Assembly: GCA_019119335.1 (NCBI GenBank)
Contig: DWXF01000005.1
Coordinates: 1-46,663, forward strand
DNA from: Candidatus Flavonifractor merdavium
GTDB taxonomy: Bacteria > Bacillota > Clostridia > Oscillospirales > Oscillospiraceae
DNA length: 46,663 nt
Reading direction: 5' to 3'
Part shown: piece by piece, positions 1 to 9,985 of the stretch
Position numbering within the stretch: the stretch's first letter is position 1
How the letters are laid out: each line of letters starts with the position of its first letter
Made by a program: the position numbers and the translations under genes
The notes under the pieces: model-generated
What the model was told of the DNA's origin: nothing
Databases searched by the model: none
The model's input: only the letters and a program-made list of their open reading frames with translations

Positions 1-66
1 CTCCCTTTGCTATCGTTTGTGCAGTTGGCAGACCGCACTCCTATTATAGCAAAGGGAGTTTTTTTA
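1..66 (+). terminator. Probable intrinsic terminator of a gene lying left of the window
   Basis: Bases 1-13 are the exact reverse complement of 47-59, giving a 13-bp stem closed by a long 33-nt loop, followed by a run of seven T at 60-66 on the plus strand. The layout fits a rho-independent terminator, or the 3' end of a structured RNA, belonging to a gene that ends left of the window. The loop holds a smaller GTGC/GCAC stem, so a structured RNA remains possible. Positions 7-19 repeat exactly at 46397-46409. Confidence 0.55.
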
Positions 67-93
67 TCTTTTTCATCGCCTTAGGCTTTTTTG

Positions 94-118
94 AACCACT
101 CGCCTAGCGAGTGGTTTT
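94..118. terminator. Short hairpin, possible terminator
   Basis: A 10-bp perfect inverted repeat (94-103 with 107-116) has a 3-nt loop and a short T run on the plus side. It lies between the left-edge terminator and the hemL terminator, so it may be a second plus-strand terminator. The 93 bases from 67 to 160 hold no gene I can support. Confidence 0.4.
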
Positions 119-126
119 CTTTATAC

Positions 127-161
127 AAAAAACCGTGGACCGGCAGGTCCACGGTTTTTTT
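127..161 (-). terminator. Terminator of the cbiM-to-hemL run
   Basis: A GC-rich stem at 131-154 (CCGTGGACC paired with GGTCCACGG) is flanked by A-rich sequence at 127-132 and seven T at 155-161. It would therefore work in both directions. On the minus strand it lies 6 nt past the hemL stop codon and closes the tetrapyrrole run. Confidence 0.85.
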
Positions 162-166
162 GTGTC

Positions 167-1446
<1,280 letters not shown>

Positions 1447-1447
<1 letters not shown>

Positions 1448-2430
1448 CAGCCGATATCCCCCTTCCGGATGGCCTCCGCCAGCTCCTTGGCGTAGTAGGT
1501 GATGAGCATATTAGCCCCCGCCCGGAAGATGGAGACGGCAGTCTCGCACATAATGCGGTACTCGTCGATGAGCCCGGCGGCGGCGGTGGCCTTGATCATG
1601 GCGTACTCGCCGGATACCTGGTAGGCGCACATGGGCACATCGTAGGCCTCGGAGCAGGCCCGGATCACGTCCAGGTAGCTGAGGGCGGGCTTGACCATGA
1701 TGATGTCTGCCCCCTCCTCAATGTCCAGGGCGCACTCCTTCAGGGCCTCCCGGCCGTTGTGGGGGTCCATCTGGTAGCCTTTCCGGTCTCCGAAGGAGGG
1801 AGCGGAGCCCGCCGCCGAGCGGAAGGGCCCGTAGAAGGCGGAGGCGTACTTGGCGGAGTAAGCCATAATGGGGGTGGTCTCATAGCCGTGCTCGTCCAGC
1901 ACCGCCCGGATAGCGGCCACCCGGCCGTCCATCATGTCGGAGGGAGCCACCATGTCGGCGCCCGCCTGGACGTGGGAGAGGGCGGTTTTGGCCAACACCT
2001 CCAGGGTCTTGTCGTTGTCCACCTCGTGGCCGTGGAGGATGCCGCAGTGGCCGTGGTCGGTGTACTCGCACATACACACGTCGGTGATCACGTAGAAGTC
2101 GGGGTACTTGGCCTTGATGGCCCGGATGGCCTGCTGTACCACCCCGTCCTCCGCCCAGGCGGAGGAGCCTACCGCGTCTTTCGTGGCGGGCAGGCCGAAC
2201 AGGATGCAGTGATTCACTCCGGCGGCCAGGCACTCCTCCACCGCCAGGTGTACGCTATCCAGCCCATAGTGGTTCTGCCCCGGCAGAGCCTCGATGGGCC
2301 GGACGCCCTGCAGGGTCTCGTCCACGAAGATGGGGTAGATCAGGCTGTCGGGGGACATGCGGGTCTCCCGGCACAGGCGGCGCACCGCGTCGCTGCCCCG
2401 CAGGCGGCGGGGCCGTTGGATCAGTTCCAT
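1447..2430 (-). CDS. hemB: Delta-aminolevulinic acid dehydratase (porphobilinogen synthase)
   Basis: HemB condenses two 5-aminolevulinate molecules to porphobilinogen. The 327-residue protein has the two Schiff-base lysines K194 ([15 protein letters not shown]) and K247 ([11 protein letters not shown]). It also has a cysteine-rich metal site, C119-x-C121-x7-C129 in [14 protein letters not shown], typical of zinc-dependent enzymes. I chose the ATG at 2430, which follows an AAGGTG ribosome binding site by about 8 nt. A GTG at 2439 would add three residues and overlap the preceding gene. The stop codon shares a base with the hemL start, so translation is probably coupled. Confidence 0.96.
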
Positions 2431-2431
2431 G

Positions 2432-3916
2432 TCAAACACCTTCTACAATCAATTCCACCAGGGCGTCCATGGTGGCCGCTTTGGCTGTTTTTACGGTCAT
2501 GCCATGCTTTTGGGCTTCGGCGGCGGTCTGGGCTCCGATGCACATGCCCGCCATCCGGGAGAAATCTGCGTCCGCCCCTACGGAGGACACAAAGCCCTTC
2601 ACGGTGGATGCGGAGGTAAAGGTGACCAGCAGCCCCTCCGTTCCCTCCACCGCCTCCCGCAGCTCCTGGGAGCGGGGGTTTTCATACACTGTGCGGTAGG
2701 TGGCCACGTCGTCATATGCAATGTTACGCCTGGCCAGCTCCTCTGTCAAGGCGGGGGAGCCCTCCTCCGCCCGGAGGATGAGCACGTTTCCCCCGGCGGG
2801 CAGCCCCGCCCCCAGATGGGCGGCGTCGTACACCTCCGGCACGTAGTCGGCCCGCAGGCCATACTTGCCCAGCTCCCGGTCGGTGCCGGGGCCGATGGCG
2901 GCCAGGCGTACGCTCCCCAGGGCCCGGGCGTCCTTTCCGTGGTCCTTCAGCCACCGCCACAGGGTATCCACCCCGGCGGGGCTGGTGAGGATCAGCCATT
3001 CATACTGGGAAAGCCGCTCCATGGCCCCGTCCAGAGCCGGGCAGGGGTCCAGCGGCACGGTGGCGATACAGGGATACTCCCACACCTGGGCCCCCAGGGC
3101 CCGCAGCCGGGCGGACAGGGTGCCGATGCGCTCTTTCGGGCGGGTGACCACCACCGTTTTCCCCTTCAGGGGCAGGCTGTCGAACCAGTCAAACTGCTCC
3201 GCCAGGGCGCACACGCTCCCCACCACGATGACGGCGGGGCTCTCCACCCGGGCCTGCTCCGCCGCCTGCCCCAGGGTCTCCAGGGTGGCGGAGATCCGCC
3301 GCTGGGCGGGGGTGGTGCCCCGCTCCACCACGGCGGCGGGGGTGGCGGGGTCCATGCCCGCCGCCAGCAGCCCGGCGCGGATATTGGGCAAGGCGGTCAC
3401 CCCCATGAGAAAGACCAGGGTGCCACGGGTGCGTACCAGGGCCTCAAAGTCGATGTCCAGCTCCTTCCCCGCCCGCTGATGGCCGGTGATGATGTGCAGG
3501 GAGGAGCAGCAGTCCCGGTGGGTCACCGGGATGCCCCCATAGGCGGGGGCGGCGATGGCGGAGGTGATGCCGGGCACCTCCTCAAAGGGCACGCCGTGCT
3601 GGACCAGCAGCTCCAGCTCCTCCCCGCCCCGGCCGAAGAGGAAGGGGTCGCCCCCCTTGAGGCGGACCACGTTTTTCCCTTCCAGGGCTTTGTCCAGCAG
3701 GATGCGGTTGATCTGATCCTGGGGGATGGGGTGGTGGGAGGCCTGTTTGCCTACGTTGATCTGTTCGGCGTGTTCCGGCATCAGGGCCAGGATGGCGGGC
3801 CCCACCAGCCGGTCGTACACCACCACCTCCGCGTTCTGAAGGGCCTCCAGCCCCTTTCGGGTCAGCAGGCCGGGGTCTCCCGGTCCCGCCCCCACCAATG
3901 TCACTTTTCCGGGCAT
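2432..3916 (-). CDS. cobA-hemD: Fused uroporphyrinogen-III C-methyltransferase / uroporphyrinogen-III synthase
   Basis: Two enzymes lie on one 494-residue chain. Residues 1 to about 240 are a SUMT: GAGPGDPGLLT at the N-terminus, VRLKGGDPFLFGRGGEE, the PGITSAIAAPAYGGIPVTHR loop and IITGHQ. The rest is HemD, which closes hydroxymethylbilane to uroporphyrinogen III; it begins near KGKTVVVTRPKERIGTLSARL and shows the GPGTDRELGKYGL and LVTFTSASTVKGF elements. The chain therefore makes uroporphyrinogen III and methylates it at C2 and C7 to precorrin-2. The ATG at 3916 follows AAGGAGG by 6-7 nt and overlaps the hemC end by 16 nt. Such fusions are known in Clostridia. This CobA is the SUMT, not the adenosyltransferase of the same name. 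Confidence 0.95.
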   Translation of the reverse strand: MPGKVTLVGAGPGDPGLLTRKGLEALQNAEVVVYDRLVGPAILALMPEHAEQINVGKQASHHPIPQDQINRILLDKALEGKNVVRLKGGDPFLFGRGGEELELLVQHGVPFEEVPGITSAIAAPAYGGIPVTHRDCCSSLHIITGHQRAGKELDIDFEALVRTRGTLVFLMGVTALPNIRAGLLAAGMDPATPAAVVERGTTPAQRRISATLETLGQAAEQARVESPAVIVVGSVCALAEQFDWFDSLPLKGKTVVVTRPKERIGTLSARLRALGAQVWEYPCIATVPLDPCPALDGAMERLSQYEWLILTSPAGVDTLWRWLKDHGKDARALGSVRLAAIGPGTDRELGKYGLRADYVPEVYDAAHLGAGLPAGGNVLILRAEEGSPALTEELARRNIAYDDVATYRTVYENPRSQELREAVEGTEGLLVTFTSASTVKGFVSSVGADADFSRMAGMCIGAQTAAEAQKHGMTVKTAKAATMDALVELIVEGV

Positions 3917-4791
3917 GGGCAAGCCTCCTTCATCTCATCCGCCAGGGCGATAGCCAGCGCCTCCCCCTGGTCCTTGGGGCCGGTGACCCTCCGGCGGAAG
4001 GTGTTTCCCGCCTCGTCCACATACAGCCCCGTCATCCAAATTTCATCCCCCACAATTTGAGCGTGGGCGGCGATGGGGGAGGAACAGCCCCCGTCCAGCC
4101 GGCGGACAAAGGCCCGCTCGGCCATGGCGCACAGGGTCCCTTCCTCATCCACCACCTGGCTGAGATAGCTCAGGTCCTCCCCCGCCCGGCTCTGGAGGGC
4201 CAGGATGCCCTGACCGGCGGCGGGGATCATCTCCTCCACGGTGAAATACCGGGTAATCCGGTGCTCCAGCCCCAGCCGCTTCAGTCCGGCGGCGGCCAGC
4301 ACCAGGGCGGAGAACTGTCCCTCGTCCAGCTTGCGCAGCCGGGTGAGCACGTTGCCCCGCACCGGGGCAACCTCCATGCCAGGGAACAGCTCCCGCAGCT
4401 GCACCGCCCGCCGGGCGGAGGCGCAGCCGATGGGTTTCCTCTCGTCCAGCTCCGTGACTCCCTCCGGCAGCACCAGCACGTCCCGGGGGTCCTCCCGGCG
4501 GGTAAAGCCCGCCAGCGGAATTTGGGGGTCGATATCCATGGGCAGATCCTTGCAGCTATGTACGGTCAGATCCGCCCGGCCCTCCAGCAGGGCGGCGTCC
4601 AGTTCCTTGACAAACAGACCCTTGCCGCCGATCTTGTCCAGGGTGCGGTCCAGGATCTTGTCCCCGGTGGTCTTCATGGTCACCAGCTCCAGGGCAATGT
4701 CCGGGTGACTTGCCCGGATGGCCTCCATCACCAGCTCCGACTGGATGACCGCCAGCCTGCTCTCCCGGCTGCCCACCCGTATGGTCCTCAT
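3901..4791 (-). CDS. hemC: Hydroxymethylbilane synthase (porphobilinogen deaminase)
   Basis: HemC polymerises four porphobilinogens to hydroxymethylbilane. The 296-residue protein starts with the family signature MRTIRVGSRESRLAVIQSE. It contains KIGGKGLFVKELDAALLEG and the cofactor cysteine C236 in RRLDGGCSSP, which carries the dipyrromethane primer. The usual IGTSSLRR element reads IGCASARRAVQL here, a mild departure. The ATG at 4791 overlaps the hemA-sirC stop by 4 nt (ATGA), so an in-frame upstream extension inside that gene is not needed. Confidence 0.96.
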   Translation of the reverse strand: MRTIRVGSRESRLAVIQSELVMEAIRASHPDIALELVTMKTTGDKILDRTLDKIGGKGLFVKELDAALLEGRADLTVHSCKDLPMDIDPQIPLAGFTRREDPRDVLVLPEGVTELDERKPIGCASARRAVQLRELFPGMEVAPVRGNVLTRLRKLDEGQFSALVLAAAGLKRLGLEHRITRYFTVEEMIPAAGQGILALQSRAGEDLSYLSQVVDEEGTLCAMAERAFVRRLDGGCSSPIAAHAQIVGDEIWMTGLYVDEAGNTFRRRVTGPKDQGEALAIALADEMKEACPCPEK

Positions 4792-6434
4792 TCCAATCCC
4801 TCCAGTACGGCCCGGATGGCCTTGGCGGCCCGGGCGGTGCGGGCGTGGTCGTCCCCCCGCCCGGCCACTCCGGCCACGATGTTGTCCCCGGTACACACTG
4901 CCGGGAAAAAGAAGGTACACTCCTCGGGGGCGTCGGCCACGCTGACGGGGATGCCCAGGCTCCGGGCCTCCTCCCCCACCCCGTGGTTCACCGCCCGGTC
5001 GTCGGTGGCACTCACTGCCAGCTCCGCCCCGGCCAGATCGCCGGGGGCGTAGGGCCGCTGGAGCCACTTGACCCCCTGGGGCAGACTCTTGCACCGGGGG
5101 GCGATCAGGACCACCTCCGCCCCGAAGCGGGCCAGTACCCCCGCCCGGCGGCAGGCTACCGCGCCGCCCCCCACGATGACGGCTTTCTTGCCCGCCAGCT
5201 CCACAAACAGGGGAAACCGGAAGGGCTTTTCCTCCGGCTGGCTCCACCGGGGTCTGGCGGCGGTGTGGACCTCGATCTTGCGGGCGGCCCGCTCCAGGTC
5301 CTCCGGGGTGAGGCTCTCTTTCAGTCCGCCGGAGAGCAGGTCCACTGCCCGGCTCACCGCCAGCTCCACCAGGTCCCGGGCCTCGGGGCCGTCCAGGTCG
5401 GTGGACAGCACCCGGGCGGTTACCGCCTGCTTCACCCGCTCCAGCCCCGGCAGGCAGGCGCGGTAATTCTCCCATTGCTCCAGCTGGGAGAGGTATTTCT
5501 GCAAAATCTCCTCCGCCTCCGGGGGGATGTCCCGGCACACCTCCACCCCCAGGTCGTCCACGTTGTAGAGGGTAAAGCCGGGCAGCTGGCCCACCGACGG
5601 CTCGATGTCCCGGGGGATGGCCAGATCGGCCAGCACCTTGGGAGGCCGGGCCAGCTCGGCCAGCTCGTAGGCCGCCACGGTGTAGTGGGGGCTGGTGGTG
5701 GCGGAGAGCACCAGGTCCATCCCCTCCATGGCGTCGTATCGCTTCTCATAGGGCACCACGGCGCACCCGGCGGGCACCACGGTCTGACCGTGGTGGTAGC
5801 TGCGCAGGGTGATGGTGACGGCGCATCCGGCGGCGTGGAGCAGCTCGGCGGCCAGCCGCCCCATCTCCCCGTTGCCGATGACCAGGCCCCGTTTGCCGGT
5901 CAGACCCCCAAGGGTGTCCGCCAGCTTCTCCACCCCGCTCTGGGCGGCGGAGCGGGGCACCCCCACGAAGCGCACCTTGCTCTTAATCTCCTTGCCGGCG
6001 GCGGCGGCGTTGCGGAACAGGGTCTCCAGCACGCTGTCCGCCGTCCCCGCCTCCCGGGCGGTCTGGATGGCCCCCTTCACCTGGGTGACGATCTGATCCT
6101 CCCCCCAGATCTGGGAGCGGAGCCCCCCCGCCACCTCCATGAGACGGCGGGCGGCCTCCCGGCCCTCACAGGCGGTAAAGGCCTGAGCAAAGGGGGCGTG
6201 CTCCACCCCGGCGGCGGCGCACAGCAGCTCCCCGGCGTCCACCTCCGCCCCGTCGGTGCAGGACAGGTAGAGCTCCGTACGGTTGCAGGTGGACAGCAGG
6301 GCGCAGCCCTCCACCCGGGGGTCCTTCCACAGCCTGCGGTCCAGCTCCACCACCTGGCTGCGGGTGAAGGACAGCGCCTCCCGCAGGTCGATGGGGGCCC
6401 GGTGCCAGTCCAGGCCGGCCATGATGAGATTCAC
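4788..6434 (-). CDS. hemA: Fused glutamyl-tRNA reductase / precorrin-2 dehydrogenase
   Basis: The 548-residue chain joins the first enzyme of the pathway to a later one. Residues 1 to about 395 are HemA: MNLIMAGLDWHRAPIDLRE, the nucleophile C50 in LLSTCNRTELY, IWGEDQIVTQVKGA, an NADPH fold (VIGNGEMG, 185-192) and a short helical dimerisation region. Residues 407-548 are a Met8/SirC-type domain with an NAD fold (AVIVGGGAVACRRAG), SATDDRAVN and VADAPEECTFFFPA, which would oxidise precorrin-2 to sirohydrochlorin, the substrate of CbiK. The GTG start at 6434 forms a GTGA overlap with the cbiL stop and gives the expected N-terminus. No separate sirC occurs in the window. Confidence 0.94.
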   Translation of the reverse strand: MNLIMAGLDWHRAPIDLREALSFTRSQVVELDRRLWKDPRVEGCALLSTCNRTELYLSCTDGAEVDAGELLCAAAGVEHAPFAQAFTACEGREAARRLMEVAGGLRSQIWGEDQIVTQVKGAIQTAREAGTADSVLETLFRNAAAAGKEIKSKVRFVGVPRSAAQSGVEKLADTLGGLTGKRGLVIGNGEMGRLAAELLHAAGCAVTITLRSYHHGQTVVPAGCAVVPYEKRYDAMEGMDLVLSATTSPHYTVAAYELAELARPPKVLADLAIPRDIEPSVGQLPGFTLYNVDDLGVEVCRDIPPEAEEILQKYLSQLEQWENYRACLPGLERVKQAVTARVLSTDLDGPEARDLVELAVSRAVDLLSGGLKESLTPEDLERAARKIEVHTAARPRWSQPEEKPFRFPLFVELAGKKAVIVGGGAVACRRAGVLARFGAEVVLIAPRCKSLPQGVKWLQRPYAPGDLAGAELAVSATDDRAVNHGVGEEARSLGIPVSVADAPEECTFFFPAVCTGDNIVAGVAGRGDDHARTARAAKAIRAVLEGLE

Positions 6435-7126
6435 GCCTGTTCCCCCTTCTTCACCAGCACCACCGAGAAGTAGCCGCTGCCGTCGGCCATATCGGCGAAT
6501 TTGGGGCAGACCAGCTCACCCTCCATGCCGCAGTTGGCCACCATGGAGGCCCGGTCCAGCAATCCCCGGTCGGCCAGGGTGTCCTTCAGGGCCCCGATCT
6601 CCTTGCCCGCCTTCATGAACACCAGGTTGGCGTCCAGGTCCATGCAGTCGGACATGTCCTTGTGGGAGGCGGGGACGATGAGCAGCCGCTCGCTCTTCTC
6701 GCACAGGGCCATGCCCAGCCGGGCGGCCACGGCGCAGAAGGAGGGCACGCCGGGGATGATCTCCGCCTCATACCCCCTGGCCACCACCTTCCGGTGGAGG
6801 TAGAGGTAGGTGGAGTATACCGTGGGGTCTCCCAGGGTGAGGAAGGCCACGTCCTTCCCCTGGTCCAGCTGGGCGCACACCAGATCGGCGTTCTGTTCGT
6901 AGGCGGCGTCCAGCTGGGCCTCGTCCCGGATCATGGGGGCGGCGCAGTACAGCAGCTGCTTGCCCTCCGCCAGCTCCCCGGCGATGGCCAGGGCGGTCTT
7001 TTCCCCCCGGCCGGCGTCAGGCACCGCCAGCACCGGCGACTGGCGAATGATCCGCTGGGCCTTGATGGTGAGCAGCTCGGGGTCGCCGGGACCCACTCCC
7101 ACCCCGTAGAGTTTCCCCTGATTCAT
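6431..7126 (-). CDS. cbiL: Cobalt-precorrin-2 C20-methyltransferase
   Basis: CbiL adds the C20 methyl group to cobalt-sirohydrochlorin using S-adenosylmethionine, the first corrin-specific methylation. The 231-residue protein opens with LYGVGVGPGDPELLTIKAQ and has FLTLGDPTVYSTYLYL and IPGVPSFCAVAARLG, the signature of the CobI/CbiL branch of precorrin methyltransferases. The ATG at 7126 overlaps the cbiO stop by 4 nt. It is separated from the other cbi methyltransferases and grouped with cobalt uptake and precorrin-2 synthesis. Confidence 0.94.
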   Translation of the reverse strand: MNQGKLYGVGVGPGDPELLTIKAQRIIRQSPVLAVPDAGRGEKTALAIAGELAEGKQLLYCAAPMIRDEAQLDAAYEQNADLVCAQLDQGKDVAFLTLGDPTVYSTYLYLHRKVVARGYEAEIIPGVPSFCAVAARLGMALCEKSERLLIVPASHKDMSDCMDLDANLVFMKAGKEIGALKDTLADRGLLDRASMVANCGMEGELVCPKFADMADGSGYFSVVLVKKGEQA

Positions 7127-7977
7127 ACCTTTTCTTCCTCCTTGAGCAGGCGTAAAATCTCCCGCCGGGCCGCGCCGATGGTGGCGGGGGCGCCGTGGGT
7201 ATCCAGTCCGTCGGCCTGCCGCAGTACCTCCATCAGGTGGGCGATGCGGGGCAGGCGCAGATGATTGGCCCGGAGGGCCTCCGGGTTTGCAAACAGGTCG
7301 TCCGGCGTTCCCTCCAGCAGCACCTTGCCGCCTCCCAGCAGGTAGGCGTAGTCGCAGTAGAGGGGGACGATGTCCATGTCGTGGGTGGCGATCAGAATGG
7401 TCATGCCCAGGCTGTCCCGCAGCTGGACCAGCAGGCGCATGATCTCGGTGACGCCCTGGGGGTCCAGCCCGGCGGTGGGCTCATCCAGGATGAGCACCTC
7501 CGGCTCCATCACCAGCACCCCGGCGATGGCCACCCGCTTTTTCTGGCCGTAGGAGAGGGCGTGGGTGGGCCGGTCCCGCAGCGCGGAGGTTCCGGTGCGC
7601 TCCAGGGCCCCCTCCACCCGGCGGCAGACCTCCTCCGGCTCCAGGCCCAGGTTCACCCCGCCGAAGGACACATCCCGGTACACATCGGCGGAAAAGAGCT
7701 GGTCGTCCGGATCCTGGAATACGATACCCACCCGCCGCCGCAGGGCGGCCAGCCCCTTCCGGTCGTACTTCACCGGCTGACCGTCCAGCAGCACCTGGCC
7801 GCTCTTGGGGGTGAACACCCCGTTGAGGTTGAGAAACAGGGTGGACTTGCCCGCCCCGTTGGCCCCCAGGATACCGGTAACGCTCCCCCGTCGGGCGGAC
7901 AGAGTGATATGGTCCAGAGCGGTGGTGCCGTCCTCATAGGCATAGCACAGCTCTCTTGTCTCGATTGCAGGATTCAT
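7123..7977 (-). CDS. cbiO: Cobalt ECF transporter ATP-binding subunit
   Basis: This is the ATPase of the CbiMNQO cobalt importer, on the inner face of the membrane. The 284-residue protein has Walker A GANGAGKST (38-46), a Q-loop in VGIVFQDPDDQLFSADVY, the ABC signature as LSYGQKKRVAIAGVL, Walker B VLILDEPTAGLDP and the switch histidine in LIATHDMDIV. FQDPDDQLF is characteristic of ECF-type ATPases. I set the start at the ATG at 7977, where ATGA overlaps the cbiQ stop; a longer in-frame extension would run into cbiQ. Confidence 0.96.
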   Translation of the reverse strand: MNPAIETRELCYAYEDGTTALDHITLSARRGSVTGILGANGAGKSTLFLNLNGVFTPKSGQVLLDGQPVKYDRKGLAALRRRVGIVFQDPDDQLFSADVYRDVSFGGVNLGLEPEEVCRRVEGALERTGTSALRDRPTHALSYGQKKRVAIAGVLVMEPEVLILDEPTAGLDPQGVTEIMRLLVQLRDSLGMTILIATHDMDIVPLYCDYAYLLGGGKVLLEGTPDDLFANPEALRANHLRLPRIAHLMEVLRQADGLDTHGAPATIGAARREILRLLKEEEKV

Positions 7978-8753
7978 CCCACCGCCATCCTTTCCAAACA
8001 GAACACCAGCATCTGGCCTCCCGCCACCCCCGCCGTCAGGGGGAGCAGCCACAGGCCGGGGGTATAGTCCCCGGCCAGGGTGGTGAGGCTGCCGGTGTAG
8101 CCCCGGGACTCCAGGGCGGTATAGATGCTCTGTCCCTTCCGCCAGGCCCGGAGGAACACCATGGAGGACAGGGTGCCCAGGGAGTTCACCGACCGGCGGA
8201 ACCCCTGGTAGCCCAGCCGGGACTCCTGGGCCAGGCGGATGTTGGCCGCCGTCTCCGCCAGCACGAAGATGAAGCGGTAGATGAGCTCCATCAGCTCCAC
8301 CAGCAGACGGGGCACGTGGAGCTTCTCCAGGGCCATGGTCAGATCGGTGATGGGGGTATTGAGGGACAAAAAGTACATGCACCCCACCGCCCCCAGGGCC
8401 TTGCAGAACAGCCGGGCCGCCTGATAGAGGTCATGGGCGGTAAAGCCCCACAGCCGTTCCCCCACCGGGAGGGCGGCCACCACCGCTGTCCCCGCCGGGT
8501 AGCTGTGGATTAAAATGGTGATTCCCCCGATGACCAGGAAAGCCAGGGGCACCTTGAGAAAGTGGAGGTAGACCGTGACGGGCAGGCCGCCCAGGGCCGT
8601 GATGAGTACCCCCATCATCAGCACCGTCACCAGGCCCACCCATACGCTGTCGCAGCACAGGCACACCACCAGGGCCACCGCCGCCAGCGCCAGCTTGGGC
8701 AGGGGGGACACCCGGCGCAGCCGGGACTGGTAGGCGTAGCGGTCGGTACCCAT
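7974..8753 (-). CDS. cbiQ: Cobalt ECF transporter transmembrane subunit
   Basis: CbiQ is the energy-coupling membrane subunit that joins CbiO to the CbiMN substrate module. The 259-residue protein has several hydrophobic segments and the coupling-helix motifs for ATPase contact: ESRGYTGSLTTL matches the conserved A/E-RG motif near the C-terminus, and QESRLGYQGFRRSV the preceding one. The ATG at 8753 lies just before the cbiN stop. The order cbiM-N-Q-O is the standard cobalt operon order, which supports cobalt over nickel or a vitamin as substrate. Confidence 0.95.
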   Translation of the reverse strand: MGTDRYAYQSRLRRVSPLPKLALAAVALVVCLCCDSVWVGLVTVLMMGVLITALGGLPVTVYLHFLKVPLAFLVIGGITILIHSYPAGTAVVAALPVGERLWGFTAHDLYQAARLFCKALGAVGCMYFLSLNTPITDLTMALEKLHVPRLLVELMELIYRFIFVLAETAANIRLAQESRLGYQGFRRSVNSLGTLSSMVFLRAWRKGQSIYTALESRGYTGSLTTLAGDYTPGLWLLPLTAGVAGGQMLVFCLERMAVG

Positions 8754-8755
8754 GG

Positions 8756-9046
8756 TCAGTTCGCTCCTTTGTTTTTATCGGATTTGGTCAACCGGCCCAG
8801 CACGAAGCCCACGACCCCCGCCCCGATGGCGGCCTGGAGGGCAAAGAGCAGGGACTCCACCTCACCGCTGGCGGGCTCCAGAATGGGCTCGAACCAGGGC
8901 TCATAGTCGGGATTGAGTTCGATAATGGCCTCCTCGGCCGCGCCGTCCGCCCCGCCGAACTCGGCGTTGGGCAGCAGCCACAGGGGGACGGCGGCGATAA
9001 CGATGACCAGGAGAATCAAAATCAGGTTTTTCTGCCAGACTTTCAT
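8756..9046 (-). CDS. cbiN: Cobalt transport protein, small accessory subunit
   Basis: The 96-residue protein has two transmembrane helices (about 8-24 and 68-86) separated by an acidic extracytoplasmic segment rich in Glu and Asp. That is the usual CbiN topology. CbiN helps load cobalt into CbiM. The motif NPDYEPWFEPILEPASGEVESLLFALQ, here quoted only in part as DYEPWFEPI and GEVESLLFALQ, is the family hallmark. The gene lies 13 nt downstream of cbiM, with the ribosome binding site in the gap. Confidence 0.93.
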   Translation of the reverse strand: MKVWQKNLILILLVIVIAAVPLWLLPNAEFGGADGAAEEAIIELNPDYEPWFEPILEPASGEVESLLFALQAAIGAGVVGFVLGRLTKSDKNKGAN

Positions 9047-9059
9047 ATCCGTTCCCTCC

Positions 9060-9779
9060 TCACAGCACCCGCAGCTCCTGGAGCTGGGCGCGGCTGTACT
9101 TCTCCAGCACGTTGAAGATCACCACGGTGAGCAGCCCCTCGGCGATGGCCAGGGGCACCTGGGTGACGGCGAAGATGGTGAGGAATTTCACCGTGCCGCC
9201 GTTGACGATGCCCAACTGGAGGGAGGTGACCACATAGGTGAACAGGTCGCCCAGGGCGGCGGCGGCAAACACCGCCACCGAGGCGGGGGCGTTCACCTTC
9301 CGCAGCAGCTTGTAGATCGCCCAGGACAGAATGGGCCCGGCCACCGCCATGGAGAAGGTGTTGGCCCCCAGGGTGGTGATTCCGCCGTGGGCCAGCAGCA
9401 GGGCCTGGAACAGCAGCACAATGAGGCCCAGCACCGTCATGGTGAGGGGCCCGAACAGGATGGCTCCCAGGCCCACGCCGGTGGGGTGGGAACAGGAACC
9501 GCTGAAGGAGGGGATTTTCAGGGCGGAGAGCACGAAGGCGAAGGCCCCGCACATGGCCAGCAGGATCTTGGCCCTGGGCGCCTGGTCGATGCGCTTCTTG
9601 ATGGAGAAGAAGCCCGCCACCACAAAGGGGATGCACACCGCCCCCCACAGCAGGCACCAGTTCACCGGCAGATAGCCCTCGGCGATGTGCATGGCTCCGG
9701 CGTTGACGGCGAATACCCCCGCCAGCGCCGCCAGCATCCCGACCGTCAGCAGGATTTGGTTCAGCTTGGATTGTCTCAT
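9060..9779 (-). CDS. cbiM: Cobalt ECF transporter substrate-binding membrane subunit
   Basis: CbiM binds cobalt in the membrane for the CbiMNQO importer. The 239-residue protein begins with a hydrophobic signal-like segment (about 8-29) before the conserved MHIAEGYLP. In this family the Met-His of the mature N-terminus helps bind the metal; here it is M30-H31. Further family marks are [17 protein letters not shown] and [15 protein letters not shown]. The ATG at 9779 is preceded by GGAAAGGA at 9790-9797. It is the first gene after the cobalamin riboswitch at 9824-9965, so B12 sufficiency should lower its expression. A longer in-frame extension runs through the riboswitch and is not credible. 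Confidence 0.96.
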   Translation of the reverse strand: MRQSKLNQILLTVGMLAALAGVFAVNAGAMHIAEGYLPVNWCLLWGAVCIPFVVAGFFSIKKRIDQAPRAKILLAMCGAFAFVLSALKIPSFSGSCSHPTGVGLGAILFGPLTMTVLGLIVLLFQALLLAHGGITTLGANTFSMAVAGPILSWAIYKLLRKVNAPASVAVFAAAALGDLFTYVVTSLQLGIVNGGTVKFLTIFAVTQVPLAIAEGLLTVVIFNVLEKYSRAQLQELRVL

Positions 9780-9823
9780 GATTGTCTCATCCTTTCCTAT
9801 CGCTCGTAGGTGGTTGGATTGCC

Positions 9824-9965
9824 GGACCGGGCAGGTTTTCCGGCTCGAGCCTCTCTGCCGCCCCGCGTCTTCCCGGGGTTCCCCAGTGACATGGTGCGTG
9901 GCGGCTCTTCTCTTACGGCAGCGGGACTGCGCGGGACTTCCACCCGACTTCCCTCTTCCCGGCCC
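9824..9965 (-). promoter_or_regulatory. Cobalamin riboswitch ahead of cbiM
   Basis: On the minus strand the segment carries the cobalamin (AdoCbl-type) aptamer landmarks in order: a GGGAAG-x-CGGGTGGAAGTCCCG hairpin, the CAGTCCCGCTGCCGTAA block, TGTCACTGGG (the GCCACTG-like box) and GAGCCGGAAAACCTGCC at the 3' end. Closing arms at 9958-9965 and 9824-9831 pair over 8 bp with one G-U. No T-run terminator lies between it and cbiM; a small 4-bp hairpin at 9796-9810 touches the ribosome binding site. Control is therefore more likely at translation. It starts about 20 nt past the cbiK stop, and I see no promoter in between. Confidence 0.88.
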
Positions 9966-9985
9966 TCGCTCTATTCCAAACAGGC

